A model generated the notes under the pieces. It made no database searches and was not told the origin of the DNA. It saw only the letters and a program-made list of their open reading frames with translations. A stretch of DNA of 64,000 bases from assembly GCA_000469685.2 (NCBI GenBank), contig LS997564.1:2122983-2186982 (forward strand). Direction: 5' to 3'. The DNA is from Haemonchus contortus (lineage: Eukaryota > Nematoda > Chromadorea > Rhabditida > Trichostrongylidae). The translations under genes were made by a program, and so were the position numbers. Of the stretch, positions 11,560 through 24,837 are shown piece by piece (the first letter of the stretch is position 1; each line of letters begins with the position of its first letter).

Positions 11560-12180
11560 AGAAACTCAACTTCTGGAAGCGCCGAAATTTGGTAGTCTTC
11601 TGATTACCGTTATTGTTTTCCCTGAAGCTCACAGATATTTTTGCAAGCTGTACACTTTGTAACCGATTTTCTTTCGCAATTTTCCCTTGTCTACCAACCA
11701 TAATTTTCTTTCTCAATGGCTTCCAGAGAATAGGCCACTGGTGGTTCACCTGTTGATTGCGATAAGAGCAGTCCCATTTGTTCCTTACTCTGTGTTAAGG
11801 AGATTCTGATCAGGAGTATCTTCGAGTGTCGAAGGTGATAGCTGGAGCGTATTCCTGAATCCAACCGTCCGACCTGCTTGAAACATGGATTCGCCTCTCT
11901 TTGTGCATCATTCTTCCCATCGCGTAGTGCTTTTCTCTTAACTTCTTACTTCTAAACTCTATGGGAGAGCTTGATACCCTAAATTAGCGATTTCCTCAAC
12001 CATGTTGAGGTGGCTAGCTCTGGAGACTTTTTCACCACCTTCGAATGAAACTCTCTTTATCGCTTTGGTTGTGGAACTTTGAAGTGGTGTTTTTCACATG
12101 CGATAATACATAAGTGAGACGACCATCTAGACATTCACTTCTGAGCGCACAGATTGAAGTCCAAAATGCAACTTACAGTT

Positions 12181-12196
12181 TTTATTTGTTTCAGAT
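12181..12196 (+). promoter_or_regulatory. putative trans-splice (spliced-leader) acceptor
   Basis: TTTTTATTTGTTTCAG lies 72 bp upstream of the transporter ATG at 12,269, with no in-frame coding sequence or donor between them. Nematode mRNAs commonly receive a spliced leader at such a site; the assignment to trans- rather than cis-splicing is inference. Confidence 0.45.
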
Positions 12197-12268
12197 TACA
12201 GTAACGACCTCAGATAACCAGCAATCAGTTGATTAGGAACATTTCGGGTCGTCACTGACTTCACCAAG

Positions 12269-15200
12269 ATGGCCAGTTCGAAACCTCGAACGATAGATGA
12301 TATTTTTGTGCTTGATCGATATCAACTACTTCTTATGCTATTCTACGAAGCGCTCGTCTTCACAATGCTTTCAAATGTGGTAAGAAATCTCAAGTACTCT
12401 GTAGCCACTTCGCAAACCCTACAGGAGTAGTGAAAATAGTCGAGGAAACAGTCGTTACTAGAGAAGGGGCATTCGGAGCTCAGAATTTACTTCAAGATGA
12501 CGAGGGGTTCCCGCTTCTTTCAGGAAGGGAATAGCGATTTTTAACAGTAATGACTTTGAAAATCTCCAACAACAACTTCCATCTTTACTGCGGAAGCCTA
12601 CTAAAAGGACCTGGCCACGAGGAACCATCGTAGTCACAATCGTCGTTGGGGTCACCGCCCGCGGCATCAGGAGAGATGCTGTCTGCAAAGTATAAGGGAC
12701 TAATTCCAGTTGCGATAGCACCTTACAAGCACCAAAAAAGGTTCTGTTTAGGTCCATGGGGCGACTGGCGAGTCCATGGGGCAGGTTAAGATCTTCTGTC
12801 ATGCCAGGTGTTCCCATAAACTTCGTGACTTTCTGACTGGAACCTCTCAATCTTCGAAAATTTTCTTATCTTTGAGTACTCACACATACTCATACTCATA
12901 CTTTGTCACACTTCATGCATAACACGATTGAGAGAAATTAAGGTTTTCAATATATTTGGAACGGCCCACGCTTCGCTGCTAGGATGTGATGGATCCCATT
13001 TTAACGGTACCCAACAAGAGTTCTGTGACATGCTCAGAGTGGCAGACTGCGACAAGCCAATGTTCGAGTACGAGTTTTACAGCACAAACGTTGAGGTATG
13101 GAAAGTTATTCATGGACTATTTGCCTTTGTTTTCAGATGAAATGTATAATATTCACCAATAAGTTTAAGCTCTCCGAAAACTGACCCAATGAGATTGACA
13201 TTTTCACAAGAGAATGTGAGACAGGCCGCTCTATTAATTGAGTAGGAACTAATCATCGTCCCTTCTTCGCTTAAATCTTTGACATATCGGATAGTGCAAT
13301 GTCAAATGGCTCGATACCATGCGAGCGGTTCGGGGATCGAAACCCAATTGGTAGATATCTGAGCCATTTGGGTCCTCCTTTCCTCAAGAATTATTTATAT
13401 GATTGCAGATCCGTCTGGAACAATAAAAGCTCTAGCTCGAATTGAATTGATTGGTTACCTCATGTCATTGTGTCGGCAACAACCGCAATCTAAAAATCCC
13501 TACGGTTCTGAATGGATCTCAATGCGGGGCGCATTCCAGAACAGATCAAACAGACGCTCAGAGACTTGAGGCTTCAAACACGCATCAGGGCTGGAATACC
13601 TGTAAAACCCTCATTTTTCCTTTCAAAACATGCGCGAGGTCATTAGTGTGTGATCAAAAGAAATCGAAAATCAATCAAGAAATCAGTCAGACCACCACAA
13701 CGGAAGCCTACCATGCAGTGACTGATGAAACACTAAACTATTCTTTATTCATGTCTCTATTACCGTATTTCAATTGAAACAAATTATCTTTTTGTTTTCT
13801 ATTTCTAGTTTCTTCTGTTTTCTACTGCTGCCACCTTGGTTTCATCAGTGCAACTTTTCCAAGATCTCATAGTTAATTTTGTATAGGAAATGTATAGTTA
13901 TTGATTGTAATTTGTAAATATACACTACATGATATGCAATATACATACAATTCAACTAGATCATTTCAGTTTCAAGATATCTGTTCTCCACCTACACTAC
14001 TGGATGACTTGCTGTCAAAATTCGGTGTCAAGTCAAAAGCCAGATTTTCGACAACCCTTCAGATGATCGGTGTAATTGTCGGATCCGCTATAGCTGGTCA
14101 ACTATCCGATTTGTACGGCAGAAAGAAGGTACAAGTTATATTCTCCCAACGGCTTTATGATAAGTCAAACAATTGCCAACTGTACTGCATAAATGGTAAT
14201 TTAGTAGAAGCAAAAGTTGACAGCCAGCCGGTAAACGTTGAGAGAGCATTAAAAATTGTCAAAAGGAGACTTACGATTTTTTCTTTCGGTGAAAAATTTT
14301 GTTCGAATTTTTTTTTGGAGACTACCATGCATTGAAAGGCTAGCCATTATTATACAATATTCAACAACATTAATAATGGATAACAAACTATTTGCTTGTT
14401 TAAATGAAAAAATTAGAGTTAATTATAGATTTCGCGGACAGCTTCGTTCAGATCACTCTGCTTCTTTTGGTCTGCATGGTAGCCTTTTCAACTTTATCGT
14501 CTTTCGCTCCATCAATGGACTTTTATGTTTGCATGCGATTCTTCATCGGAATCTTTTGTGGCGGTTTGACAACGTGATTATGCTTCATACATAAGAAATA
14601 TTCTTATTTCAAAGCTTGTAGGCTATTGACTTATGTATAAGGCATGTTTTTCGCCGACTGTTTTAAAAGAATAAGAATCAAGGATGAAATTCGTTTGAAG
14701 TGCACAAAACACCCGACTACTCCTAGTCGATCCCGATTATTTCGCCTGAGTAGCAAGTTACGGGCACACTGGAGGTACATAAATGGGTTTCTATGCTCTC
14801 GAAAGACTCTATCTCTCATTCGTAGACCCTACAGAGACAATAGCTTTGGCCAGCATGTGAAACGTCTGCCATGTAGATGGTGGACCTTGGGTGGGGGCTA
14901 GGCAGAGGTTATGTGGTGGCAGCGGCGAATTATCACAGGCGCATGGCCTGAGGATGTAGTCCTGGATTGGTGCTCCCCCATGCCACAAAGCCTTGGATCT
15001 CTCCGGGATCGTTTATTTGGTACTGAATTCACCTGGGAGAAGAGATGGCCAGAATTTACCATTGTGTTGTCCTGAAAGTCACTGAATAGGTCACGTCATA
15101 TGCAATCGAAACATCTTTACGATTATGGATGGAAGTGAGATGCGGGGCGTATCTCAGAACGGGATTGATCAGCGCCGAAACTTTATACTTCTCGTATTTT

Positions 15201-18200
15201 ACCACTTTCATTTCATAATTTAGGGGTTACTTGTCACTTTCAGAGTCGGAACAATTCTGGTAGTGGAGAGTTTGCCAGCAAAACATCGTCTATGGATGTG
15301 TACTGTAGTTACATGGGCTCCTAATTATATCCTATTCGCAATTTTTGCTTATTTCACTGGCCATTGGAGGATACTGGCTCGAGCCTGTAACGTCGTGACA
15401 ACGTTTGCTGCCCTCCTGCTAGCATTGTAAGGCTTTCTCTCACCCGTTTCTTTCAAATGGGAAAATTACAAAAAGCAGGCATATGTCCTGAATGATTTGC
15501 TTGAATGCCTTTTTAGCGGGATTCCAGAAAGCCCAAAATTCCTCGTTCAAAAGCATCGAAAATCAGAAGCGGTCCGGGCGCTCATCTATGTGAATAGCTT
15601 CAGGCGAGATGAAGGAAAGGTGAATTTTTGCCAATATTTTTTGCCACGAGTGCAGCTCTTCACGTAGTTTCAGTTTTCTGAAGATGAAATCGACGATGTG
15701 GTGGACAAAGCGCTCGCAATGACAGGTGAAGCAGAACGGCGAGGGAAAAAGAAGTACACCTTTGTCCATTTGTATGCAACCAAATCGTTGGCAATGCGAA
15801 CACTTGTGCTGTCATTTGGAATGTAAGTAAAACTTAGCTCTGAAAGCACCAGTGTCAAGCAGTAAGGTCTTCTACAAACCCACGAAAGGAGTCAAAAAAT
15901 AGACGAAGACTTCCTTCGCTGGCATTGAAATGGGTCGTATTCAGGTTTTCTGTGAGTTACATCACTTATGGCCTCATATTTAATCTACACGTTATCGCTG
16001 GATCATTGTACTGGAACACGGCATTCTCTGGTGTCCTACGATGGGTTGTTGGATCTTTGGTTAGTTTCACTTATCGTTCGTTATCTTTCACTTCTACTGC
16101 CTTACTTAACTTCGAAAAAGGTAAACTCGTCGAATGTCGAAAGCCAATAAAGTCGCTAGTGACTTAGGAAATACCAGTACCTATATTGATAACCAGAAAT
16201 GGGTCAAAGTATTGGGTACAGCCAGGAAAAAGGCCGATTTAACAATTTACATAAGCAACTTACAGCGCAAGAGCAGGTATCACAAAACGACAATTACGAA
16301 CAACTTCGATTTGTATTTACAAAAAAGTAATTCTTTGAAATATAGGATACGAACTGAGGAGCCAAGAGCATGCAATAAGTAAATAACAACAAAGCCTCCA
16401 TCCATGGAGTGCCCACGTGTCCTCTGTGAATAGGATCTTTCTGACCAAGTCTTCAAAGGAGTTTAGAGTAAAGCCTCAAATGTCATCACGTAATAATTTG
16501 AACAGAAACATATCACTCTCAGAAAGAAAGAAGTGCGTCTGAGTTTATGCAAACAGAATCTCGATTTTCCTCACGGGACCTCCAATCATCGATATCGATC
16601 TTTCAAAGAAGTTGACAGAACCTTACCTACCACACTTGATAGGATTTCAAGTGACAGTAGAAGATCTTCGAGCTCTATTCTCACCTAGTAGAAGGGAAAA
16701 TGATGCCATGACGTTCAGTAAATTCATAAGTCAACCTGAAGCAACGCATATTTCCCACGTGAAGCTATTCTAAATATTGAAGCGACATATATCTTTTTTT
16801 TTTGAACGGTTTGGAAACTGTAGTGGCAGACACAGAAATTGGTCTAATACAAATATTTTTCGCGCTCTAGTGTGAGTTCGCGAATTTTTCGAGTGGGAGG
16901 CTTTGAAAGGGAACGAATGTCAAACCCAAGCTCATTGTCGAACTTGAAATCGAGACTACGGGATTCCGAATCCCATTAGAGCTCATTACTCAATACTCGG
17001 TACTTTGTGTCAGGGATTTTCATACCAGTAGCAAAAAGTAAAGCTTTCTGCACAAACAAGGAAAAGCCATCTAATAGACCAAGGCTGAACACAGTTAATC
17101 GCAGCATGTAATCCTGATGTCACTAGCATACATCGAACAGGTCACTCCAAAGTTAGATGGAGAATTGGGCAGTCCGCAGGAGTAAACCGAATATGACAAG
17201 GTTTTTATGTTTTGCCTACAGCTAGCCGAACCTGTGAGAATAATGGTATTAATAACAGCAAATCGTCAAAGGGGGGCAAGAGGACGTGGTGAGACGGAAA
17301 GATTGACATTGTAGTTGCTAACTTCCGTTCCATGACCTTTTTATGTATTTTCTTTTCCTTAGAAGACTTGAACTCATCTTTGGGGATTTCAGTGGATTAC
17401 CTCCACAAAATAAGTTGAAGGGTAGTTTTGTAAAGCATAGTGAGATGAGATCTTTTCGCTTCAGGTAGCGGTCGTCGATCGTCTTGGAGGTGAATTTGTT
17501 GGACGAAAGCGATTACATTTCGTCACGGTCTCTGTAGTCGTGGCATGTATGGCTTGTATTTTTATGATAGAATTTACAGGTATGTTCAGATGTTAATTCG
17601 ACTTTTTCAAAATTTCCTTAATAACGGAATATCAACTTTTAACCGTGAATTTTCTCATTACAAATTAATATGCAGGCTTCAATCCCTGAAAAATTTCTCA
17701 TGTACATCCACTCTATTCCAAGTAGAAGTGAAGATGTTTTTTGGCTTTCTCCCAAATCAGATATCCGTTTTATTGCAATAGTCTTTGTGCCAACAAAAAT
17801 CTTCTTGATACCTGGCATGATGAGTAATACTATCATTACGGCTTCATCGTAGTGCTTCGTTAAAGCAGAGCGGCTCCATCTAATTGAAAAAATCCGTCAT
17901 TATGAAGGATCTGATAATAGAACTTCATGAAATAAATAAAAATATACATTTCGGTTGATTAGTTTTGGATATCGTATATAATTATATGTTCAGAGCTCCC
18001 GAAATCTTTCTGGCAACCATCTCATCTACATAGACTGAAATTCGCGTTAAATAAAAAACATGAATTTTTTGAGTCGGTGCTTGTGAAGCCGTGTGATTGT
18101 CTTCCATGCCTTTTGCCTAGTGTTAGATCCCTAGCTGTAATCCTAAGTTTGAACTCGTGGCCGAATGCTTTTTGGGTGATCGTGAATATCCTAGGCCACA

Positions 18201-20410
18201 ATATGACTGCGGATCTGCATCCTCCCCTTTGAAGCCGTGTACAGGGCTCAATTTTTCTTCTCTTCGTCCCTGTTCGACGACACAACAGCTAGCACATAAT
18301 GCTTATCGCCTATGCGTAGCTTCCTTCCACATTCGGCGGTAATGTGTGTCTGCCTATATCTCTGAAGACTTTAGCAAGGGTATTCGGGAGCATTCATTGC
18401 CAGATGCACGAGATGTAGGCCAATCTTAAAAGGTTTCCGTATCCATTTTAATGAAACGATTGTGAGGTCCTTGACGATAACGATTTCCTTCGAGATGTTG
18501 AATATGTTCAGCGGTTCTATCAGAACAGTCTAAACTTTGAAGCGCTATGAAACGTCATTGCAATAGCATTCAGAATGTTTCAGGTAAAACTACCGAGATG
18601 GTTCTTGTGGTGCGCACGTTGACTCTTCTGGCTTTTGGGACCACCGGATGCATATTTTTACAGGTTGAAAACATGGCTCATTTCATTATGAATGTAGAAG
18701 TATTTAATTCAGTTTCTTCTGGTAACAGCAGAGCTATATCCAACGGCTATCCGGAATCTGGCTAACTCCCATATAAATGTTTGTGGACGGCTTGGAAATG
18801 TCTTTGGCCCACTTGCGTTCAGTTTGGTAAGCTTTTTAATGGGATGTTTGTAAAACTCATTCGTTATACAAGAACTTTCACATTTTCCGTAGGCCAGTCC
18901 ATACGTGGGGGTGATTGAAGAAATCCTGCACTGACATATCACATTCGAGACAGCGCTCACGTAGATCCTTCCATGCTGACGTTGGCAGGCCCTAAATACA
19001 GGATGAGTTTATATGAACCCAGTATCCTAGAAATCTCATCTGGTCATAGTGGCTCGAGGATAAAACTCATGAATGAAGCTCGAAACCATCTGCGAAACGG
19101 CGGTGTCTTCGTTTTCCAATACGGCCTCCTCGCTTTGCGATAACACCTTTCAGTGGCTCTGAAAACGAGTGAATCACAGGATAGAAGTAGTCGACGATGA
19201 TTTCCCTCTTATTGTTAACAGAGGACGTTCTTCAGTGACTTCCCTCTCAGATAAGGAGTACCCCAGGCCTTCTTTTTCGGATAGCTGCTTACATCACAGT
19301 CCACAGGATTAAGGTCCGAGGTAGAGGCAGTCTTATATCTTTACGGAAGGCCACGTCTTTAAGTGGTATCGGCATAATCGCTCATGTCTCTCTGATATGT
19401 TTACAGAGTACTTACGGAATGAGAGCCGTCCAAAGGCACCAGCACGTCCTAGAGGCGGTCTTGAGGTAGTGTTCCTCGTCCATCTCGCTACCGGCTCCCC
19501 GAGTGCCAGTGAAGCTTAGGAGCCGGGTGAACTATTCGATTTAGTGTTTTGCCTTTGGTGTGCCCACGGTATAAGCTTCTCTGGATGACGTTGAAGGTTG
19601 TGTCGACAGAAAACAATCTCGACAGTTAAGAGACTCTCGTCGGAAAACACCCTTCTGGAATCTCCCCAGAGAGGTATCGAGCGAGTTGGGGATCACTCAT
19701 ACATACGCACGTGCTTGTTCATTCCTAAAGGGATCGTCGCTTTCCGGAGGAAATAAGGGTTCGAGCTTAGTCGTTCCTTGACGATGATTAGAAGGGTATA
19801 CTACGACATCCTCAATCTTGAATCAGCTATACCTCGGCAAATGTTCCCACACTTTAAACTGACTTAGTTTGGCGATAATAGGTGTCAACCTACACCGAAC
19901 CTTCGCTAGCAGTCCACCATTTCATTGTACCATTTTAATTGTTCACCATTACATGGTGCTACTGCAGTTGTTCACCAAGAAAATAATTTGCTCTTGCAGG
20001 CAGAAAATCACAATTCGGCAGCAGATGAGGTGAGAGACATTACGTACTTTTGAGTTCTTGTTATGAACGACGTGGAGGAGATTGTTGGAAGGGAACGAAT
20101 ATAAGTGTCCCCACCTCATCTAGGCTGGCAAAAGATCTCATGGTGATAGAATTCATTGAAGAAGAATAAGAATAGTTGCAGTTCATTAAAATATTGCTCC
20201 CTAAAATTTATTCTATGAATATATTCATATTTACAGTCTTCCGGAATCGTTGGCTTCCCTTATCTGATGATGGCGACGATAGGATTCCTCGACATCCTCT
20301 TCTTCCAGTTTACACTACCCGAGACCAAAGGGCATCCACTTCCAAGCCGAATGCCCGAGAAGAAGAAGAAAGCGGACGTTGAGAGCGTGAATCTCATCGT
20401 CAAATCATGA
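12269..20410 (+). CDS. organic cation/carnitine-type transporter (major facilitator superfamily), 14 exons
   Basis: Predicted 12-helix plasma-membrane transporter of the organic cation/anion (SLC22-like) branch; substrate cannot be read from sequence. Exons read by phase: 12269-12379, 12943-13095, 13970-14128, 14452-14573, 15244-15426, 15517-15619, 15674-15822, 15945-16059, 17465-17579, 18584-18663, 18713-18826, 18893-18910, 20000-20029, 20237-20410; total 541 residues, the usual family length. Helix 1 is in exon 1 (residues 15-40), followed by a Cys-rich extracellular loop with an NGT glycosylation site. The MFS loop motif GQLSDLYGRKK is at about 131-141, IPESPKFL about 245-252, GRKRLHF about 376-382, ELYPTAIRN about 436-444 and LPETKG after the last helix; the tail is Lys-rich (PEKKKKADVES). 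The first ten and the last junctions keep frame without stops. The weak parts are exon 12 (18 nt; donor GTGATT, also used by exon 4) and the 30-nt exon 13: without that donor the frame meets TGA at 18,932. No other disablement was seen. Confidence 0.85.
17580..18583 (+). other. intron 9 of the transporter gene
   Basis: About 1 kb between donor GTATGT and acceptor TTTCAG. An open stretch near 17,670-17,852 looks exon-like but entering it from exon 9 hits a stop after three codons, whereas skipping to 18,584 completes a Gly codon and keeps the family motif order. Confidence 0.6.
18911..19999 (+). other. long intron before the terminal exons of the transporter
   Basis: About 1.1 kb, moderately GC-rich, with no family-like exon visible. 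It starts with the non-optimal donor GTGATT and ends CTCTTGCAG. Confidence 0.45.
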
Positions 20411-20461
20411 CAATGACATATTTGAGAAGCAAAAACTAAAAGTATATAAGAATTAATAGAA

Positions 20462-20467
20462 ATAAAG
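20462..20467 (+). terminator. polyadenylation signal AATAAA
   Basis: Canonical AATAAA 52 bp after the transporter stop codon at 20,408-20,410, in an A-rich stretch. It marks the likely 3' end of that gene. Confidence 0.65.
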
Positions 20468-22718
20468 ATAAATTAAATTAAATTGAGTGGTCAACAAGCT
20501 GAAGTATCAACAGCTCGCCTATACCTTGATCCATTCGAAAGTCTTTGAATTTAAGCAACTTCAAGGGTCATCGCATGGGTAGGGAGAAGAAAATCTAACA
20601 GACGATGATGTTTGAATTCGAATAAGTGTAAAAAAGCTCATGAAAGCAACACTTTCAAATAACAGGGACAGTTTTCGCGACTAGCACTGCAGGCGCTGAT
20701 GGGTATACTCTTCTGGGAATGGAAAGAAAGTTGTTAAAAAATCTATGAACGTAGCAGCACATCGTTGATATCTATGTGGTTCCGGGAAAATGTGCTTGGG
20801 AGCGGTTGAGGGATAATTAATCGTCCTTTCGTGATGGGTGGACTGTGCGTTAAGCGGATGGAGCTGTGATTTGAAATCTATGTGTTCTAAGCGTTGTTTG
20901 TTGTGATCATCGTGCGTAGCCCAAATTGTAATAGTAATGGTGGTAATATAAACGCAGCAGCCCTCTGGAATGCAAAAGAAGAAATTCGCTGGGCACTTCT
21001 CACTTGAATGCGTCCCCTTTCCTTGATCTTCCGTCTAATTGAAAAGGATTCAGCCCACGGTAATATACGCTCGGGAAAATTTTTTACGAAAACATCCTCA
21101 ATTGCTCTTGATGTCCTTTCCAACAGCGGCATCCTTTCGTACCACAGAATTCAATTCAAATTACCATGGTTGTGAAAAGTGGACACAAGAAACAGTCCAC
21201 ATTGTCTCAAGTGCTTCTCATCAGTGAAGGGTGTCTGGAAACGCATGCCGCGTGCAAGAGGGCATGCCATCCTCTTCCTCTAACAGAAGGGTCCAAAACC
21301 TGTATGAACAAATAATTGCTTGAAAATGACCTGAATTCAGCGGCCATTTTTCCTATGGTGTTAGATTGCTGAATTTTCCTAACATTTTCTTCCTGATGAA
21401 GGCTTGTAGTTGAAACAGGGCGAAGACGCTTGCCGTCGACCGGTTTATGCTTCGCGATTTAATAGACTTTTGCTCGGGAGCGTAACGAAATGAAACAGAA
21501 ACGAACAAACGGGATGACCAAAGGCTGGCAACGACAAAATGACAGCTCCATGAGGACAGCACGTCATCATTTTCCGAAGACCGACGAAATGAGCTCAGCA
21601 AAGCATAGCATTTGATAAAAGGAAGGTATCAGATGCTCTATTGAATTGGTCGTGATTCCGCTGTCAAAAACTAAACAATCGTGATTTACAAAAGTTCTAG
21701 TAGATTTCACAAAAAAAGGTCATCTGTACCAATAACCGAATCGGACCGCCCATCCTCATTGATCTGTCGATCGTGTTCCTGCCGATGCCTTTTTGTTTTC
21801 CATTAACTTTTCCTTTTTTCCAATTTTTTGCTTTTGTTCTTGGCTCGTACATATTTTCTCCAGTATTTATTTGAAAACGCTTTTTTTATTTCAAAATTTC
21901 ATGAAAGTGAAAGCGGGGCTCCTAACATCATGGAGAGGGATAAGCTATTGTCATGACTCTAAAAAAGCATTTAACGATACTTCCAGCTTGACCAATTGAA
22001 GGTAGCAGTTATTTCTAATATCTTTCTTTCACCGGCTCTTCACTTTGAGGCTATCCGTTGCAGTACTACTTCTAAACTACAACACTGGACCATCCTACTT
22101 GTGTAGTGCCCAGTATGGCTGAGATCGATTTTAAATAAAGCCAGGCAAACAAATTCGGTGAAAATGTACATAGTTAGAGGAGAGAGAGGGGGGGGGGTGT
22201 GGGTGGATTTAACCCTTCGGAATGGGAGAAGCTCTACGGGGTGGGTGAGATGGTTACTCCGTGAGTTCTAATGTTTGTGAAATATCATGATCAGCAACAG
22301 ATATTTCTGACTTGATTTTAAAGCATTCGCTGCTTGTCTCAGAGGCAATGCCAAATAATGATGAGTTCATCAAAATTCATCCAATTTTCTTCAACTATAC
22401 AGATATTCTCAATCAGGGACGGACGTCATCGGAATTAGATATGTTATAATTTTCGCAGTTGTAGAATTCCTTTAGAACAAAATTTTCTCTTCGAGCTACT
22501 AATCAACAAGGAAAACTTAGTGAAATGTTGATAGGAGTTTCGGGAGGCGTGTTTGACGAAGTGAACGTCTTGCTTGGTTCAGCTCATCTCCTGAAACTAG
22601 TCGATCGCCAGGTACTTTCGCTACTCCTATGTGGCATTAGCCATCTAGGTGTTTCATCTGCCACTTTAACCAAGGTCAATGCTTTACGAATGGAAAACTA
22701 TCCGCGAACCAGTAATAA
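20468..22718. other. intergenic, no recognisable gene
   Basis: Contains short frames on both strands with no splice context and a G-run at about 22,186-22,198. Ends immediately left of the TA target of the Tc1-like element. Confidence 0.45.
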
Positions 22719-22720
22719 TA

Positions 22721-24258
22721 CACTGGTGTGCAAAACTTAGGGACGAAAGCAACTCTCGATGATTGTACCTCTGCCATACGACAGAGCTCGATGAAATTTA
22801 TACCGTATCAATAGAGGATCATTGCGGTATTGCACAGGAGGCAACTATCAGAAATTCGAAATAGGGAGAGCGAATGAGGCATTTTTATTGAAAGGTACCG
22901 ATTAAACATAGTTCCTCACAACTTATTTTAGTACTTCAAAAAAAAAGCGACGCGATTCCTAATAGGATGTGTGATCACCACGGACAGCAGTAAACGCTCT
23001 GCAATGCGATCCCATACTTTCCACGAGGTTGGAAACAAGTTATTGTGGTAGGGCATTCCACTCCTCTATCAGCGCAATCGCAAATTGCTGAATGGTCAGT
23101 GGTGCATTTGGACGTGCTGCAATGCCTCTACCCAAAGCATCCTACATGTGCTCGATGGGATTAAGGTCGGGGGAACGGGCAGGCCACTCCATTCGCTGGA
23201 TAACCTCTTGTGTCAAGAGCTCTTCCACCTGAGCTGTTCGATGCGATCGCGCATTGTTATCCATAAAAATGAATTCAGGGCTTACTGCAGCCCTGAAAAG
23301 ATACACATCAGGGAGGGGTTCCTTTTCACAGTAACGCCGACTGTTAAAAGTTAAACGCTCAAAAATTTGGAGGTCAGTACGGTTACGAAAGCATGATGCC
23401 TTCCCACACCATAACACCTCGACCACCAGAACGATCAAGTTCCACGATGTTTCTGATAGACGTGCGTGTTCTCACCTCTGGCCACGAGTATGCGTCCAGA
23501 ATCACTACTCAGACTGAATCTTCTCCCATCCTAAAAAAGCAGACGGCCTCATTTTTCATCGGTCCCTTCGCTATGCTCCTGGCACCACCCTAAATGCTCT
23601 CGCCGATTCGCGAGGGTCAAAGGAACACTACGTAGTGGTTGTCGGGCGAAGGGACCGCAACCGTGCAGACGTTTTGCCACTGTAGAGCGTGGGATGGCTT
23701 GCTTTGAAATACTGTTAAATGACATTGCAATCAAAGAAGCTGACTGACGTGGACTTCTTCTTGCCTGCTGCACACTGTAGCGGTTACACCTTAGTGTAGC
23801 TGTTCATGGTCGACGACCTCCTCTCCTTCGTGCAGCAGTATCAGAGGTCCGGAGTGCTCTCCGTGAAAGTGGAACAACGCTGTGAGCTATACTAAGTTCG
23901 TAAGTTGAACTCGTCATGGTTCGACCTTTTTCGAGTTTCTCGATGGCCCTTCCTCGTGCCAGGTCATCCAGACGATGTCTGCGGGATACGATGTATAGAA
24001 GGATAACACCACAGTACTTGGTAGCTAGTGGCTGATGGACAAAAAAAATTTTTTCGTATCTATCAGCTGCCTCGATTTGCGCGGGTAGCCATATTTCTCG
24101 CTTTATTCGAACTGTTCCTCCACGAAGGAATGTCCAACTTCCTGTGCATAACCGTCATAGGTCTGGCAATATAACCCCACACTTTCATTCACTTCCACCC
24201 TGTCCTCATTGTTCTATGTTACATTATCCATCTCGTCCCTAAGTTTTGCACACCAGTG
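22721..24258 (-). mobile_element. full-length Tc1/mariner-type transposon, inactivated
   Basis: A 1,538-bp element bounded by identical 26-bp terminal inverted repeats (22,721-22,746 and 24,233-24,258, beginning CACTGGTGTGC and ending GGGACGA) and by TA on both sides (22,719-22,720 and 24,259-24,260), the known target duplication of this superfamily. The transposase reads on the minus strand. The ends show no mismatch although the gene is heavily broken, so either the copy was mobilised in trans or decay is recent and concentrated in indels. Confidence 0.93.
22950..24040 (-). pseudogene. Tc1-like (DD34E) transposase remnant
   Basis: Minus strand, several frames. The amino part shows a helix-turn-helix-like segment (RLDDLARGRAIEKLEKGR, about 23,935-23,990). 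Next comes a region with RSTVAKRLHGCGPFARQP and LANRREHLGW (23,549-23,773), and then GGRGVMVW near 23,410. The catalytic end FMDNNARSHRTAQVEELL...WPARSPDLNPIEH is at 23,142-23,270. The residue 34 positions before the catalytic Glu, normally Asp directly before NAR, is Asn here (codon at 23,256-23,258). Together with at least three frameshifts and stops this makes the enzyme inactive. Confidence 0.88.
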
Positions 24259-24743
24259 TACGAATTTGCCGAGGATAAGCATAAGGTTTGCATCCATTTC
24301 TCAGGCCGGAGTCTCACTGAGCTTTGAGACGAGATTGCCACCTACTTGAACCGGTAGGTTCTCTTACAAGCTCTTTCGTTAGATCTCGAAATATTTGGGA
24401 AGACCAGCGGGGAAGAAGTTCATAGTCAGGAAGATCCGCGGTATCCATTTTAGGTTCGTTGAAGGATCTTAAAAGGTTTTCAAGGATGCAGGAAAGATGT
24501 ATGGAGTGTCTGTGCTGATTTTTATTTCAAATTACATTGATTCCTTACGTTTGGGTGTCAAAAGAACCATTTCGCCTTTGTAGTATGTCGGTATGATTAG
24601 ATGTAAAAAAGCAATACTATCCTAGTACTAATTTATAAATAGAAGCTATGAGAATAGCTTCCGTTTCACAAAAATCGCTGTCCCAGCTTCGCCCACACCT
24701 TCATCGCGGCCTCGACGTCGTCCACATTACCCATCTCCCGCAC
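24259..24743. other. intergenic between Tc1-like element and MITE copy
   Basis: I see no gene or repeat in these roughly 480 bases. Confidence 0.4.
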
Positions 24744-24837
24744 GGGTGTGGTGCAGCAAGACCGGAATTGTCGTGTCGCGGCGAGAGAGGTGCCGCGCGC
24801 GAAGGAATGTGGTAGAGCGCAGCAGCAAGTAAGAAAT
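24744..24837. mobile_element. left half of the MULE-like MITE (copy 3)
   Basis: Begins GGGTGTGGTGCAGCA and follows the other two copies through the CCGCGCGCGAAGGAATGT block to AAGTAAGAAAT, where it stops abruptly at the 3' tail of the RTE retroposon. The right half is not found on the other side of the retroposon. Confidence 0.65.

Noticed and set aside
17670..17852. Exon-like stretch inside transporter intron 9
   Set aside because: Joining it to exon 9 gives a stop within three codons; skipping it keeps family motif order and phase.
23549..23593. Plus-strand frames within the Tc1-like element
   Set aside because: Antisense shadows of the broken transposase.
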